From contig JAJVDF010000363.1 of assembly GCA_022410635.1 (NCBI GenBank), forward strand, positions 39,137 through 103,136: a stretch of DNA of 64,000 bases. Direction: 5' to 3'. The position numbers and the translations under genes were made by a program. The stretch is from Tretioscincus oriximinensis (lineage: Eukaryota > Chordata > Lepidosauria > Squamata > Gymnophthalmidae). Within the stretch, counting starts at the first letter, position 1. Each line of letters starts with the position of its first letter. The notes beneath the pieces are model-generated. The model made no database searches, was not told where the DNA came from, and saw only the letters and a program-made list of their open reading frames with translations. Positions 21,545 through 33,834 of the stretch are shown here, piece after piece.

Positions 21545-23200
21545 TTGCCATAAATTTATCAAGCACTTACTGAATTCCTATACCCTGGGAACCTTCCTCC
21601 CCTTTCCTGTACTGCATGTTCCACTACCTTCACCCAATTTTTATGTTTAACAGGGGGAAAAGAATAATATAAAATACAATAACATAATAAATATGGTTCG
21701 TGGTTCAGGCTGAGAGGGTGGAAACTGGAAAATTTCCCCATGTCTCCTCCTATAGTGAGAAGAAGGCAGAGGTCAGCATAAAAACTCTGACAGATGTTAT
21801 CATGGTATATGTCACTAGAAACATCCACCCCACAGTTACTGATCCAGTGTGAAGAACTGTTGCCACAAACATCTTGAGCTTCATTAGTCCACTCTACCTA
21901 CACGGAAAGCATCTATTCAAAGTTGCCATAGCAAAACAGCAAGGATTGCAACATGAAAATCAGCACCTGGTATCTCAGTCAATAGAATGCCAAAAATAAA
22001 GCATGCCTATTTCATTTCATCATCTATATGCAGTACTGCAAGACTACACAAGATGCAATCCATTGGCCAATGACAGGAGAGAACATAATAGTTAATTTGA
22101 GAAACAACCAGCTGTTGATAGTTGTCAGCACTAAGTCCTACTAGGCTCCCAAACCTTGACTGGAATTAGAAATGACTTTAGTCTTGTTTTTTTCCTATCT
22201 ACACTATCAAATTTAAATTATTTCGTACACCAGTTAGTAGTAGCTAGCAGGAAAAGGTTTCTAATAACCTGTCAGCATTGGGAGATAACCAGTTTAGAAA
22301 AGAATCTGGAAGCTAGCCAAAGTGACAAGGCAACAGCAGGGCAAAACGCATCCTAATAGATGTCAGGTTTCTTGTAATTGGTACTGGAATGTGACTTTTA
22401 ACACTGACTAAAATGCAAACATATTCTTCTTCCACCCAATGATTGTTGCCCAGCACAATGATTTAAGTACAGTTTAAGAAGTGTCTACAAATCAATAACA
22501 AATATAAGAAACTTATTTGTTATTTAGTTTCTTAATTGACATTCTCATTGCTTCCATTTTACTGATGGAGAAGTTAGAGACATAACCCACCTCAAAAAAA
22601 ATAATTTTAACAAGAAAATTTCACACACAGTTTCCATATCCACAGCAGTATCTTTCTGCAGATGAAAATATATTTTTCACTTCTTGTTGCTGGTTTGCAT
22701 GCTTCATCTTAACAGAAATCTTGTAAGCTAATCCCTCAGTTCCAGAACATGTGGATGCATGCAAATTGCCTTGTTCCAGAACATTCTCTTCCAACAAGCT
22801 TCCGTGGGCCCAGATCATGCATAACAAAACTGATAGAAACAAAAAGAGCAGAGGAGATTTCTGGAAAGTTTGTTAGTGCTAAGCAAAACGTAGGCTTCAG
22901 CAGTGGCATGAACTATGTTGGGAGATTTTGTGATACAGGGGGGTTGACTGGGAAGTGTAAAGCATCTACAAAAAAATACATCCTCTGTCACATATGGACT
23001 TTTTTTTTCACTGTTGGAATGCAACCATCCTTTCGCCCCAAACATAATATAATCATGATATGATTAAATTACTAATCAGCTAGATAGACACACACATTAC
23101 GGGGCAAAACTTGAAATGGGGTTTAAAGCTGGCATATCGCAATCCCCGTCAAAATATTCCTTCAAAAATCCACACGACGCGGGTAAGGGGATGCACAAAG
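21545..23200. other. unannotated sequence
   Basis: Several short open frames (for example 22621-22842 minus and 22749-23063 plus) overlap each other and lack domains. I see nothing else. Confidence 0.45.
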
Positions 23201-23203
23201 GAC

Positions 23204-23435
23204 CATAAGAACATAAGAACATAAGAAGAGCCATACTGGATCAGGCCACAGCCCATCAAGTCCAGCATTCTGTGTCACACAGAGGCCCACCAGATGCACC
23301 TGGGCAGTCCGAACAGAGGAAAGCAAAATATGCTGCTCCTGTTCGTGACTCCCTGCAAATGGTATTTCAAAAGTCCTGCCTGTTGCTCCATCCCGGAGGC
23401 TACATCCAAACAACTATCTTAGTATCCATTTAGGA
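23204..23435 (-). mobile_element. CR1 3' end (young copy)
   Basis: Nearly identical, in opposite orientation, to 39951-40160. It ends in CATAAGAA tail units. The reading frame through it (23162-23413, minus) gives the same peptide (DGATGRT..., HLVGLCVTQNAGLDGLW) as the other copy. That identity reflects the repeat, not a gene family. Confidence 0.9.
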
Positions 23436-23439
23436 CCAG

Positions 23440-24372
23440 GAAATCACTGCCATGCATGTCAGCCAACTGCGATTTTGCAGTCCTGGCTGACTGGTGTTAG
23501 TGGCACCATATCCCAAGTCCCACAATGGCACGACAGGTTCCACGCACTTTCATATTGGAAGGAGAGATATTTTGTGCTGATGTCTGAAAATATCAGCAAC
23601 CTCTCCTTCAGCAACAAAGGAGCTTTTTCTCAGGTGGGATCCGGGAGGACAGCGCAAACTCTGTTGCCTCGTATGGTGGAGACATTATGGTGATCCCACC
23701 AACCTTGTGTGAAAGCAGCCAAAGATCCACAGACAGAAAGACAGACAGACAATCATGATTACCAATTAATCAACCAGATTAACGTTCGCTGTGTTGATGT
23801 GCGTGGCTGTGTATGGGGGATGCAACTGTTGTATACAAAACCCAAAAAGCTCAGATACATGCAATTGGTGACCTTTCTTGTGCACCTTAATTCTGGAGTG
23901 TGGAGGTGCCATTTCCAGTAGTACACAAACCAGGTACCTGCAACAACCGACAAGGAATGGAAATGTGGTAAAAGTGGCATTTTCTTTGAACAATACAGGT
24001 ACCTTGAATGGGTAATTGGTGATGCAGCCAGAAAGTTAACAAGCTCAAGCCTCCATTCCCAGCATTGATTCATTATTGGGGTGAATATAAATGCAACTCT
24101 TTATTTAGTATCTAAACAATGTGTTTAAATACTTAACCATTTCTATGAAATATTTGCAGCTGAAACCAGCTGCTAGTGATGTTGCCTTTAATGTGAACAT
24201 TCAGACTGCATGTTCCTTTTAAAAAGAGAGCAAAGGAAAGTTAGGTTCTTTCTTTAAAAAGGTAGAAGGTAAAATCAAGCTGGACATAATGAGGCTTAAT
24301 TAATGGTTTAACCATGTCCCAGGTTTAGTATTGGGGGAGGTAGGGTTGGCATACCCCCAAAAAAGAACAGAA
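23440..24372. other. unannotated sequence
   Basis: No repeat or gene was recognised except possible MITE sequence near 24335-24372 ('tagggttggcatacccccaaaa'). Confidence 0.45.
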
Positions 24373-24429
24373 GAAAAACCTAGTGTGTCCAATAAATATT
24401 AGGTGTGTTGACTTATTATCTGTAATTCT
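24373..24429. repeat. left copy of 57 bp L1 target duplication
   Basis: Identical base for base to 25539-25595. It sits immediately before the L1 sequence. Confidence 0.93.
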
Positions 24430-25272
24430 CATCAAGAAATTACCAATATAATAGGCCCAAGATTATGGCTACAAGCGTTAGCAATAGCTAGATATATTAG
24501 AGACCCAGCAAACATTCTAACAATCCAAAGACAAGATGAAAATATTGAAAAGTTAATTAGGGAAACAATCAATAAACAAAACAAAATAATATCAAAAATC
24601 TATAGAAACATTAATGACAATGAAGACAGAATAAAAATAGAAATCCAGAATAAATGGAGCCAAGATATGGATATTGATATACAAACAATAAATAAATCCA
24701 TTCAAGAAACAAATATTGAAAAAATGAACAAGTTAAAAGAAGCCAGGAGGAAAATATTGCATAAGTGGCACAGAACACCCAATCAACTTTCACACTACAT
24801 ACACAACCAATCAGGCCAATGCTGGCATGGGTGCCAAATGATAGCAAATTACTATCACGTCTTCTGGCAATGTCCAGAAGCACAATTATTTTGGCAAAAG
24901 ATTCAAAAAGAAATTAATAAAATTTATAACTGCAACTTAAATATAACAGACAAGACAGCAATTTTCTTAAATGAGGTTGACAATATTACAGACACAAAAA
25001 CAAAAAAAATGGTAAAAAATTTACTATCATGCGCACAAATCACATTATTGAAAGGCTGGAAAGACACAGGAAAAAGAACAATAGAAGGATGGCAGGATTA
25101 TCTCATAGAAAAAATGGCCACGAATATACGTCTAATAAGGATAAACTCAAATGGAAATATACAAAAAATCTTTGAAACAAAACAACAATGGGAACAGATC
25201 AGGGATTATCTACTCAGGCAATCAATATCGCAAAATAAAAGACTAAAAATCCAAATTATATATAATATGTAA
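24430..25272 (+). pseudogene. L1 ORF2 C-terminal fragment
   Basis: The frame is open from the left junction to the stop at 25270-25272. Its first internal ATG is at 24667. It encodes the end of ORF2p: a basic stretch, then 'KWHRTPNQL' and a CX3CX7HX4C zinc-knuckle (CWHGC, H, then C in 'CPEAQLFWQKIQKEINKIY'). This motif is the known C-terminal domain of L1 ORF2p, which binds nucleic acid and is needed for retrotransposition. Endonuclease and RT are missing because of 5' truncation. No internal stop is seen. Confidence 0.9.
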
Positions 25273-25538
25273 ATAAAACCATGTTTTACTTTCCCTAATA
25301 CACAACAATAATAACTAAAGAGAGGTGAAGGGTGGGGGGGGGGGGGAGGGAGAAAGGGGAAGGGTTTAAGAGACATTACCTATGAATGAATCAGATAAAT
25401 TGTTTTGTTTGAATGGTAAGATTATAGGGGGACATTTCTCCCCCCTCTGTATTAATCTTTATTATTTTGTATACACAATATGCAATATCAATGTCTCTGT
25501 ATTAATTAAACCAATAAAAAATGTATAAAAAAAAAAAA
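24430..25538 (+). mobile_element. 5'-truncated L1 retrotransposon insertion
   Basis: About 1.1 kb with a 3' UTR containing a G-run (25335-25347), a polyadenylation signal (ccaataaaaa) and a poly(A) end. It is flanked by a perfect 57 bp duplication of the target, proving insertion by target-primed reverse transcription. The ORF2 fragment is intact, so the insertion is recent on an evolutionary scale. Confidence 0.93.
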
Positions 25539-25595
25539 GAAAAACCTAGTGTGTCCAATAAATATTAGGTGTGTTGACTTATTATCTGTAATTCT
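25539..25595. repeat. right copy of 57 bp L1 target duplication
   Basis: It follows the poly(A) and is identical to 24373-24429. Confidence 0.93.
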
Positions 25596-25604
25596 AGAAA
25601 AGGG

Positions 25605-25715
25605 GTTTTGTAGCACTTTGGAGACTAACAAGAAATTGTATAGGTGTTAGTCTCCAAAATGCTGCAACAGCCTGCCCCTTACTGGATTTTCTGGACCCAG
25701 ATTAACATGACCATT
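25605..25715. mobile_element. old inverted pair of Penelope-like 3' tails
   Basis: 'tagcactttggagactaacaa' is followed 30 bp later by its near complement 'gttagtctccaaaatgctgcaaca', then 'ctggattttctggacc' and 'atgaccatttctttgaaat'. This is the same back-to-back design as at 37111 and 50989 but more decayed. It lies just beyond the L1 target duplication. Confidence 0.7.
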
Positions 25716-26990
25716 TCTTTGAAATCTCTCTGCAGTCCTGCATATTGAGTCAACCATTTCTTGCCAAAGACAAAAAACAGAATAAATTATAATCCACAGA
25801 GATTCCTCTTTTCTTCTCTCCCCTCCACCAAGTCAGTTGTGCACATGTGTACAACAGCTCAGCTCATTCCAGATTACCCAAATCACAGGATTTGCCTTGC
25901 CTAAATGGTAAACAAAGTGCAGATTGTTCAGAAATAAAGCCAATTAGGGTAAAAAAAAATCCAGTCAAGAGGCAATGGCCACTATCAAGGCAGCTGGTAA
26001 ATCAAGAGCTAATGTGAATACTGTGTTGTCCTGAAAATAAATCAATAACTTTTAACTACTACCTTTAGTGAAAAATCCCAATGAGTAACTCAGATATTTG
26101 GATTATAAAGAATGGCTGTTTCATCTTCCATTAAGACATTTCATCTTCCAACAAGTTGCGTAGATAGTTGAATCCCATTCTGTCTTCCTGCTTAAGATTT
26201 CTGCATTTGCTAAAAATTCTTAGTAAAAATAGAATGCGCTGTACATTGCCTGACTTTTTTGCAGAATGACTTCCCTTGTTTTCTGGGGTCTTGGTGGTAA
26301 TGGTTCCTAGAGATCTTGAGTACTCACAGCTAAGTTGTATTTCTTAGAAGGGTTACCAAATTTCAATTTGAAGAAGCCAGGAGCCCCCCATACCCCACCC
26401 AAATGATGCCCTTGTCTCATCTGCCTTTCACCAGACTTACTAAGCACAGCCTCAGGGACTAGTACGGGTACACACACAGTATGCTGGTAACGTGAAAGTC
26501 TCTGTTGCCTGCACCAATGGTAACAAGGGACAGGCCAAGAAACTTTAACAAACAACCTTCTGCCTCTGTTTCCTCCTCACTTTCTGATCAATGATGTACA
26601 ATATAATATGCCCCCTATGCCAGCCTTTGGAAACTAGGGTTATCTCTTGATTTTCTGAGGGCTGGAAAAAGGGCTCTCAAATCCAAGAGAATCCTGACTG
26701 ATGTAGGACACTTGGAAACTCTATGCCTAAGCTGTTCAGACCATTGGTGAAGGTCAAGATATAAATCATTTTAAATAAATATTAAAATATCACAAGATGA
26801 CTATTGCAGATCCACGAGATAATTGCTAATCAACTGGTTAAGCAACTTTTGTTTGACTGTATAGGAAGAGCTGTGTCAGTCTCCATCAAATAAAGGAGAT
26901 CTTTCTTGGAAAATGAAAGAACAATCTGAAATAACTACCTTGATTGCTTAGAGCTTGACCCATGGGTATTTTGAAATCCTTCTTTGAAGA
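25716..26990. other. unannotated sequence
   Basis: A short 'gagctgtgtcagtctccatc' at 26869 may be a Penelope-like tail scrap. No exon was supported. Confidence 0.45.
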
Positions 26991-26995
26991 AATAA

Positions 26996-27607
26996 AGCAT
27001 TGTGTTCACTGTGGCTTCAACGTTACTCCTGCTTGACTTTCGTAAGGGTATAATGTACTGCCATGATCACCTAAGTGAGAAATGGGAGATAAATCCCTCA
27101 GCTGCCAATATGGCATCCTACCACGATCTATCAGTAGACCTTGACAATGAGGTCTTCTGGTGGACTGCTGTGTCTGTCGTGGACCAGCCTATTCCTCTAC
27201 ACTATGGAGAGGCATTATAGTGTCACAGCTGGAAGCACTACTAGAAATGGGAAGGTCTCCAAATGGGTCTATTTGGGAATTCTGAAGTTCAGGAACTTTT
27301 TATTCCTAGCCTTCAAAGGCTCCATATTAGACTCAAAGACTGGACTTGGTTAGACTCTCCCAATGCAGACAGTCCTATCATAGCCCAGGAAATGCATTGC
27401 CTGTCTCTGACTGGAATATCCTGTTCCAATCTGAGATGGGGAAGGGAAGCAGAAATAGCCATGCTGTCTAAGCTAAGATACTCACCAACTTCAAAAGGTA
27501 ATAACCATACCAAAGAGGAACCAACAGAACTAAAAGCTACTCCTCCAAAAAGGACCAATGAAAAAAATCATTTTGTTGTGGGTAGGAATACAGTAGAACC
27601 ATACTAA
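26996..27607 (+). other. degenerate protein-like reading frame, unknown
   Basis: One frame runs about 200 codons from a stop at 26993 to a stop at 27605, broken only by TAG at 27218 and TAG at 27239. It reads like protein (LSEKWEINPSAANMASYHDL, EVFWWTAVSVVDQPIPLHYG, then QRLHIRLKDWTWLDSPNADS) and ends in a Lys/Thr/Pro-rich tail. I recognise no family. It may be a decayed retroelement ORF or pseudogene. The length could still be chance. Confidence 0.3.
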
Positions 27608-27609
27608 TA

Positions 27610-30600
27610 AGTCAATTATGAGAATAAATGTGAAGATTTTTTTAAAATGGGTGGTGTGTGGTTTTTAATGATCCAAGGTGTGTCCACTTTATGTAAACAT
27701 GTACTGGTAATCTATGTAAATGGATATGCTAAGAAACACAATGTAATTGTAAGTGGTGGTGACCTGGCAATCCAGGCTGGTACAAACAAGCTATATCTGT
27801 GATGGGAATACTTGTTGTTTGGTATCATTGAGTCAGGATCAAATCCTGGTGATTTATGTGACTAGGCAGCTACACAAGAGCTTTGCCATGATCTTCTTCT
27901 AGGGAGTTATAAGGGATCAGATTTTAAAACTCTTTTTCCCATGTAGTTCTTTATTCCCTGAGGCAAAAAATGTTTTACTTTCTTTGCTGCTGTTTCACTA
28001 AAAAGGGCACAAGCAATAGCAAGTACATGTTTACTCTCAAGGCATCCAGCAACTGAAGGGAAAAGCTATTAAGAATGGATCAGATCTGGGCTGCAAAACA
28101 AGAAATCCAGTTTGCGAAATATGCTTGGTAGCTTAGTAATTAACAGACCAATGGGCAGATAAAAGAGGCTCAATCAGAGTCAAGTTGAATGATGCTAATA
28201 AAGGACTTGCAAAATGAAAAAACAGATTTACACAAATTTTATTTATCAGCTTCTCTAGAAAAAATACTGTTCATCACTGGCACTGAGAAAGCGATAAGAA
28301 ACGTACCAGTTTTGTTCTGTCCAGTTTGTACATTAAAATTTGCCTAACATATGGACTTGTTGGAAAGCTGGGTTTTTTATTTTTGTTTTTAATATATTTC
28401 AAATTTGTTAAGGCTTGCTTACAGAAAAACAAGCAATGGAGATAGCTGTCTAGCTGAAACTGCTTTGACTGGAGGGCTTCTAGACTTAAATGGTCTACCT
28501 GCCCTGAACAAGGCCATCCACACATTGATGCCCTTCTGCAGGACAGAATTCATACCGCCCCAAAGTTGGAGGAGCATCAGATCCTGACACAGGGGAGAGC
28601 ACAATTTGTAGCTTACTTCTTACCAATGTTTTGATCTGTATTCTTCAACATGTCAAAAAGGTGGGATTTCATAACTCTTGTGGCCTCTTCCATCTCTGCA
28701 AGTGTCCACAGATAAGGATTTAAAAACCTGCAATTCTTTCAGAACTATATTGGAACTGCTACATGCATCCTTGCATCTTCAGTATAGTTCCAGAATATCA
28801 AGATAATATCCCAAAATACTCATATCAAGAGGAAATCAGGCAACAATGCCAGATTTCCTGTAAAAGTGAATACTTTTACTTCTCCATTACTTCCCTATTG
28901 TTCTTGGAAATGCCTGGGTGCTCATCAAGTGCACTGAAAAAACAAAAGGAAATGGGTTAGCAGGTATTTTCAAGGAGAGCAATCATAAAAGCAGCAGGCA
29001 GGCACAGGTAAAAGTCTGATTGCCTCCCACATGTGATAGGAGTGTCCATGGGTAATTGTGGCGGCTTCAGTCCATAATTCTATGTATCAGAACTTCTGGA
29101 GCACTTTTGGTTCAGCAAAAGGAAAGCTTCTGGCCCTTCCCATTCTCTGTGTTTGCTATGCAATCTCACACCCACCACAAAAACATTAAATGAAAATGTG
29201 GCTTCCCTTTGGTTTCCCATGAGAATGTAGAGTAAGTAGACTATTGCTTATTCTCCTAGATGTTGTGACTTACTGGTTGAACATATTCTTATGTTCTAAA
29301 CTTTACTAACTGAAACTCCTACATTAACCTAGGGCCTGATAACACTTTTATTTATGAACCACTTTCAGTCCTGAATAATGAGCTTAATTTGATTTTCTTC
29401 TGGACTAAATCAGGACAAAATGGATGAAGCTTATTCTCCAGGACTGAAAAAGACTTACAAATAATGAGACCACAGAGATCTATGTATTACTTTTTTTATC
29501 TTTCCATGCTCTTGAATTATTTTTGATTGCTGTAAAGTCTGATTTTTGAGATCCCATCAAGCAGATGGTTATTCCTGACAATCTGCCAAGACTCAGCAGC
29601 TTTTTCATAAAAAACAGCCCACTCGGACATCAACTGATATATGGCTCTAGTAGTATTTGCCTGGCTTCCAAAATCCCCAAATAGGCTAATTATAGAAGTT
29701 GTCCAACAGCTATAAAAGTATGTATAAGTATGGTGTGCGTGACAGAGTTAATTCCAGGATCTTAATTAGATTCCCATTTGGATGCGGCCTTATTCAGAGA
29801 CCTTGATTCCAAATTTACAAATTCTATGATTTGTTGTCCAGTTGTTACGTCATGTCTTTGTGACTTTACACACCACAGCACAGCAGGTCCTTTTGTCCTT
29901 TATCACGGCTGGTCTCCTCACCATGGCAGAAAGGGCAGCCTGCGGTGCCTGGCCTAAATCTGCCACCACCGCTGCTGCAGCACTGTGGTGGCCTGCCCAC
30001 TGCCAACAGCACTGAAGCAGCCTCACCACTGGCAACAGGACCACAGCGGCCTGCCTACTACAGAGAACACTCTGGCAACTCACCTGCTGCTGCCATTCCC
30101 GAGAGCCAGCTCCCTCCTTCACCCCTTCCCAAGTCTGTATTTTTGTGGGCTTTTCACCAGGAGGCATATAAGACACACCATAATGGGTTTGACTTGTAGT
30201 CCAGTCTAGACGAGCAGCCTGCTCTCACCATGACCAACCAGTTGCAGAAGCAGCACATCCTTAGGGCATAAGGATATAGCCAGGACTGCAACTTGTGTCT
30301 CTGTTTGGGGGGCAGGACGGGCAGGGAGGAGTGGCACATGCCTCAGGAGATGAGCTGAGCACAAAAATGGCCACTGTAGCATCCCAATCCACAGGGAGGG
30401 GTGGAAACAATGTTCGCCCAAGTGACAAAGCAGCTAGTTGCAAGCCTGAACCCAGGTTGCTAAGATTGCTATCTCCCAGCAGTTATCATCTGGAAGCAAG
30501 TCACCTCTTACTGCCACTAGGACTAATAGTTATTAATAACCATGAATTGGTCTGAACTTCTTTGAAACCCCATCCAAGGTGGCGGACAATCTTTTGTGAG

Positions 30601-30690
30601 CAAATTACAAAGTTCCACTATGCACTGAGTAAAAAATAAATTCCTTTTTTTAGCCTTCATTTATTCAGAATTTAGCTTCATTGGGTGATC
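27610..30690. other. unannotated sequence
   Basis: Mostly AT-rich unique DNA. 29862-30180 is GC-rich with repeated 'ctgcc'/'cactgg' blocks and long chance open frames on both strands. It might be the interior of an unrecognised transposon. Confidence 0.45.
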
Positions 30691-30699
30691 TCCAATTCT

Positions 30700-30925
30700 A
30701 TTATTTTGGAAAGGGTGACTTCTGCCTATCTTTTTACAATTTTATGTACTTCTATGTCTCCTCTCTCTTTTCTGCAAACTAAAAAGTCCCAAACGTTTCA
30801 ACTTTTTCTCCTTCAGAAGCTCTTCAACCATTTTAGCCACCCCTTCTCTGCTCTGAACGTTTTCAAGCCCTGCTATCCTTTTTGAGATGTGGTGACCAAA
30901 ACTGTACAGTATTCTAAATATGGAA
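30700..30925 (-). mobile_element. CR1 ORF2 C-terminal fragment
   Basis: The minus strand reads like the end of CR1 ORF2 in shifting frames: 'YLEYCTVLV', 'TSQKG', 'LKRLGLFSLQKRERR'. This is the region deleted from the larger CR1 at 11252. Confidence 0.8.
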
Positions 30926-31079
30926 TCAATTTATATTAAAAATCTTATATTATTTGTATCTTGGCTTTCAATACCTTTTCCTGGACTATAACAATTTATA
31001 GAAATTAAGAGTTACCAAAACCATCTTCCATTCCTCACCTATGAAAGCTGATTGTAATGTCAAGTTGCATATTTTTAAT

Positions 31080-31372
31080 TAAGAACATAAGAAGAGCCAT
31101 ACTGGATCAGGCCACAACCCATCTAGTCCAGCATTCTGTGTCACACAGAGGCCCAGCAGATGCACCAGGGCAGTCCGAACGGAGGAAAGCAAAACTATGT
31201 ACCTGTTCATGACTCCCTGCAAATGGTATTTCAGGAGTCCTGCCTGTTGCTCCATCCCAGAGGCAACATCCAGACATCCATCCTAGTATCCATTTATACC
31301 CTTGGTGTCCATAAACCTGTCTAGTCCTGTCAAACTATCCAAGCTGTTAGCTACCACTAATTAGCAAACTCA
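31080..31372 (-). mobile_element. CR1 3' end
   Basis: It matches 4706-4980 closely: 'gagccatactggatcaggccaca', 'gtcacacagaggcccagcag', 'tgttgctccatccca', 'acccttggtgtccataaacc'. It ends at the left with one tail unit. Confidence 0.9.
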
Positions 31373-31559
31373 TAATCTCAGCATTGAGCTATTTAGTGAT
31401 TCTTGAGTGGGTGCCTAAGTGGCTGGTGATACGTTGGTGTTAATTTTATTTATTGGATATTCAGTGTGGTTATGCTATTTACAAGAAACCATGAGGAAAA
31501 ATAAATAGGTAAAAACAATTCTTATACCATATATAAGGACACTATACACCAAGAGACCA

Positions 31560-31940
31560 CATATATCTTAATTCATCAGAGTGTCCATCTGAGAACACGA
31601 GATCAGACTCAAGGTTTTATCAGAAATTCTTCTACAGCGAGTCAGAACAATATCCTGCCTGTCATTCCAACCTGGAGGGATTGCCTAGATATCTGTTCTA
31701 GAAGCCTTTAATAAGCTGTCCTGCATGAATTTGTCTTACGTTTTCTTAAAGTTGTCCAAGTTGATGTCTGTCATCACCTCTTCAACTATAGACACACTTT
31801 ATTGCAGAATATGCAACAGTAGCAAAATAAATTCTGCACTTCTGCAATTTACTGTTCTTTGCCTAGTAAACCTTTGGCCCCCTCCTCATCCAAGATATCA
31901 GGTGGTCTTTTTGGATGCCTTCTAATTTAGGCCTATTTGA
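31560..31940 (-). mobile_element. diverged CR1 3' region
   Basis: 'tcctgcctgtcattccaacctgga', 'gcatgaatttgtcttacg', 'tcatcacctcttcaactatag' and 'cacttctgcaatttactgtt' follow the block order of CR1 3' sequence at old-repeat divergence. Confidence 0.5.
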
Positions 31941-31944
31941 AAAA

Positions 31945-32850
31945 TCTTTTATTATATTACTTTTGCAGTTATGGTAGTATGCTTCTCAAATTTTATTTTG
32001 TACTTCTTTTGACGCTTTGTATTTCTTTTGCCAAGGTTTATGTTTTTCATTTTCTACACAAGAAGGTAAGTTTTCTAAGGTTCCTTTCTGACTATGAAAC
32101 CAAACAATCCCTAAAACAACAATGGAGCAAATTCACCAAACGAAACAGAGCAAAAACCCTCAGGTGTCCAACCACATGCAAACGCAAAACAAAAAAAATA
32201 TACAAATAGTAAAATAATATAAATGTATTTAAAACAAAATTCAATAATCCATAATTTCCAAAATATAAAATGGAGCAGCCCAATATATTGCTTCAGTTCA
32301 AAGTAATATAGTAAAAGTCCGAAAGGGCGAATTATAGTAATGCTGAAGTACTAAAATAATGCCAGTGTATTTATTGATGGAGTATAGAAGATCTTTCTGT
32401 TTTCATACGCTGGAGGCCAGACATGTTTCAACCGAATGGTCTTCTTCAGTGGCCTACTGATGCCACTTATATTTAAGCTTAGAATTTCCATATATTAATG
32501 GGCTCAATCCAGAATTCACGCTTTCACTAAGTTAAAATGCTCCAGAAGGATTCCAAAACGTTCAACCATGCTAGTATTTTCTTGGCGCTGAAGTCTTCAC
32601 CGTGGTTTCTCCAAGCTTTCTGGGAACATTCCCTTTACTTTCTTTTTTCACGAACATCCCAATTCCCAAATGTTCCTTGTTTTAAAACCAAATGTTGGAT
32701 TTGCTTTGCAAATTGCCCCGTCTTCATTTAACTACTTATATTTCACCAAGTCCATCGTAGGGTTTCTATTATGGGCTCCACAACTAACTGTTGTCATGCG
32801 AGGTAATTTACAGTACTGTATCTAAAGTTGCATCTATAGATAATTTATTT
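31945..32850. other. unannotated; possible Penelope-like 3' UTR scrap
   Basis: 'cagacatgtttcaaccgaatggtcttcttcagtggcc' near 32417-32455 is typical in form of Penelope-like 3' UTRs (antisense), but has no matching neighbour. Otherwise nothing was recognised. Confidence 0.4.
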
Positions 32851-32853
32851 CAG

Positions 32854-32987
32854 ATATTGTGGAATAAAGTATGGATGCTCTGGAACCAAGCAATCCAGAC
32901 AATGTTTTATTCTGGGATATCCAAATGTAGTAGAATAATTCAGAGACATCTGGATTCAGCTTTAGAATTTACTTACCAAGATGATGT
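32854..32987 (+). other. candidate internal exon
   Basis: An acceptor-like TTTATTTCAG precedes and a perfect donor GTAAGT follows at 32988. The 44 codons (ILWNKVWMLWNQ..., then IIQRHLDSALEFTYQDD) are open and protein-like. No family was recognised. The pyrimidine tract of the acceptor is weak. Confidence 0.25.
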
Positions 32988-33039
32988 GTAAGTAATTGCT
33001 CTTCCCCAACTGCTCAAGGGAAACTACTGTANCCTCAAG

Positions 33040-33150
33040 CAGTCAAACTTGTTCTCTGAGTACTAGAGGCTCTCAGGAACTGAGCACACACCCACAATCT
33101 CAGAGTTCAGACAGTCGTACATGAAGCATTCTACACTCTTTTGGCATTTT
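33040..33150 (-). mobile_element. CR1 ORF1 N-terminal fragment
   Basis: 'aggctctcaggaactgagcacacacccac...gacagtcgtacatg' matches 14625-14695 of the larger CR1 (zinc-finger and coiled-coil start), diverged. One unresolved base is at 33032. Confidence 0.65.
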
Positions 33151-33151
33151 T

Positions 33152-33715
33152 CCTATCTATTCGACAGATCTAAAAATATTAGAACAAAAAATGAAAAACA
33201 GAGGACTGTCAACACCAACAAAAGAAGTGTTTGTGAGCTTCCCCCCTTGCCTCATTAACTTAGTCACTTTTTTGTATAGATATTTTGTCTTAAACAGTTT
33301 ACAACCACCACAAATAAACCAGGCATAGTTTTATTTTTTATACGGGAGGTGCAAAAATATAAGAGTTCACAACTGGGTTTTTCTAATTGGATTTCTTTGA
33401 TATTCTAAATGACAATATATTATGTCTATCCTACACCATCTGGAGGCTGGCCGTTTACAAAAAACAATCATATACATTTCAGCATGCAAAATGCCAACTC
33501 TATTAAATCTTCTGCAGGCAGTTTATTCATAGTACAGCTGAAACCTCTTTAAAATGAACTCCAAGGGTCCAGAAAAATATGTATGTTATAATGAAACTTT
33601 GTTATACTGAAACCAATGCAAAAAACAACTTAAATAAGTTATTACAGTTTAATATGCTTTTAAATGCCAGAAACTGCAAAAAAACTACTTTAACTCTTTG
33701 CCCACTGATCCTTAT
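33152..33715. other. unannotated AT-rich sequence
   Basis: No recognised repeat or exon. Confidence 0.5.
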
Positions 33716-33721
33716 TCTAGG

Positions 33722-33832
33722 CTGTCCCAGTACAGAGCTTGATCATCCACATGCCAGTATAGATTATGGCCTGCCATAGTCTACACTAGCTTGTGAATGT
33801 CAGGCTCCTATTCCGAGATACAGCCCATAATG
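33722..33832. mobile_element. MITE fragment, family of 35197
   Basis: 'acagagcttgatcatccacatgccagtatagattatgg' and 'aggctcctattccgagatacagccca' align to 35235-35310. The termini are lost. Confidence 0.65.
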
Positions 33833-33834
33833 TC

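Noticed and set aside
24611..24883. 90-codon minus-strand frame
   Set aside because: Antisense shadow of the L1 ORF2 fragment.
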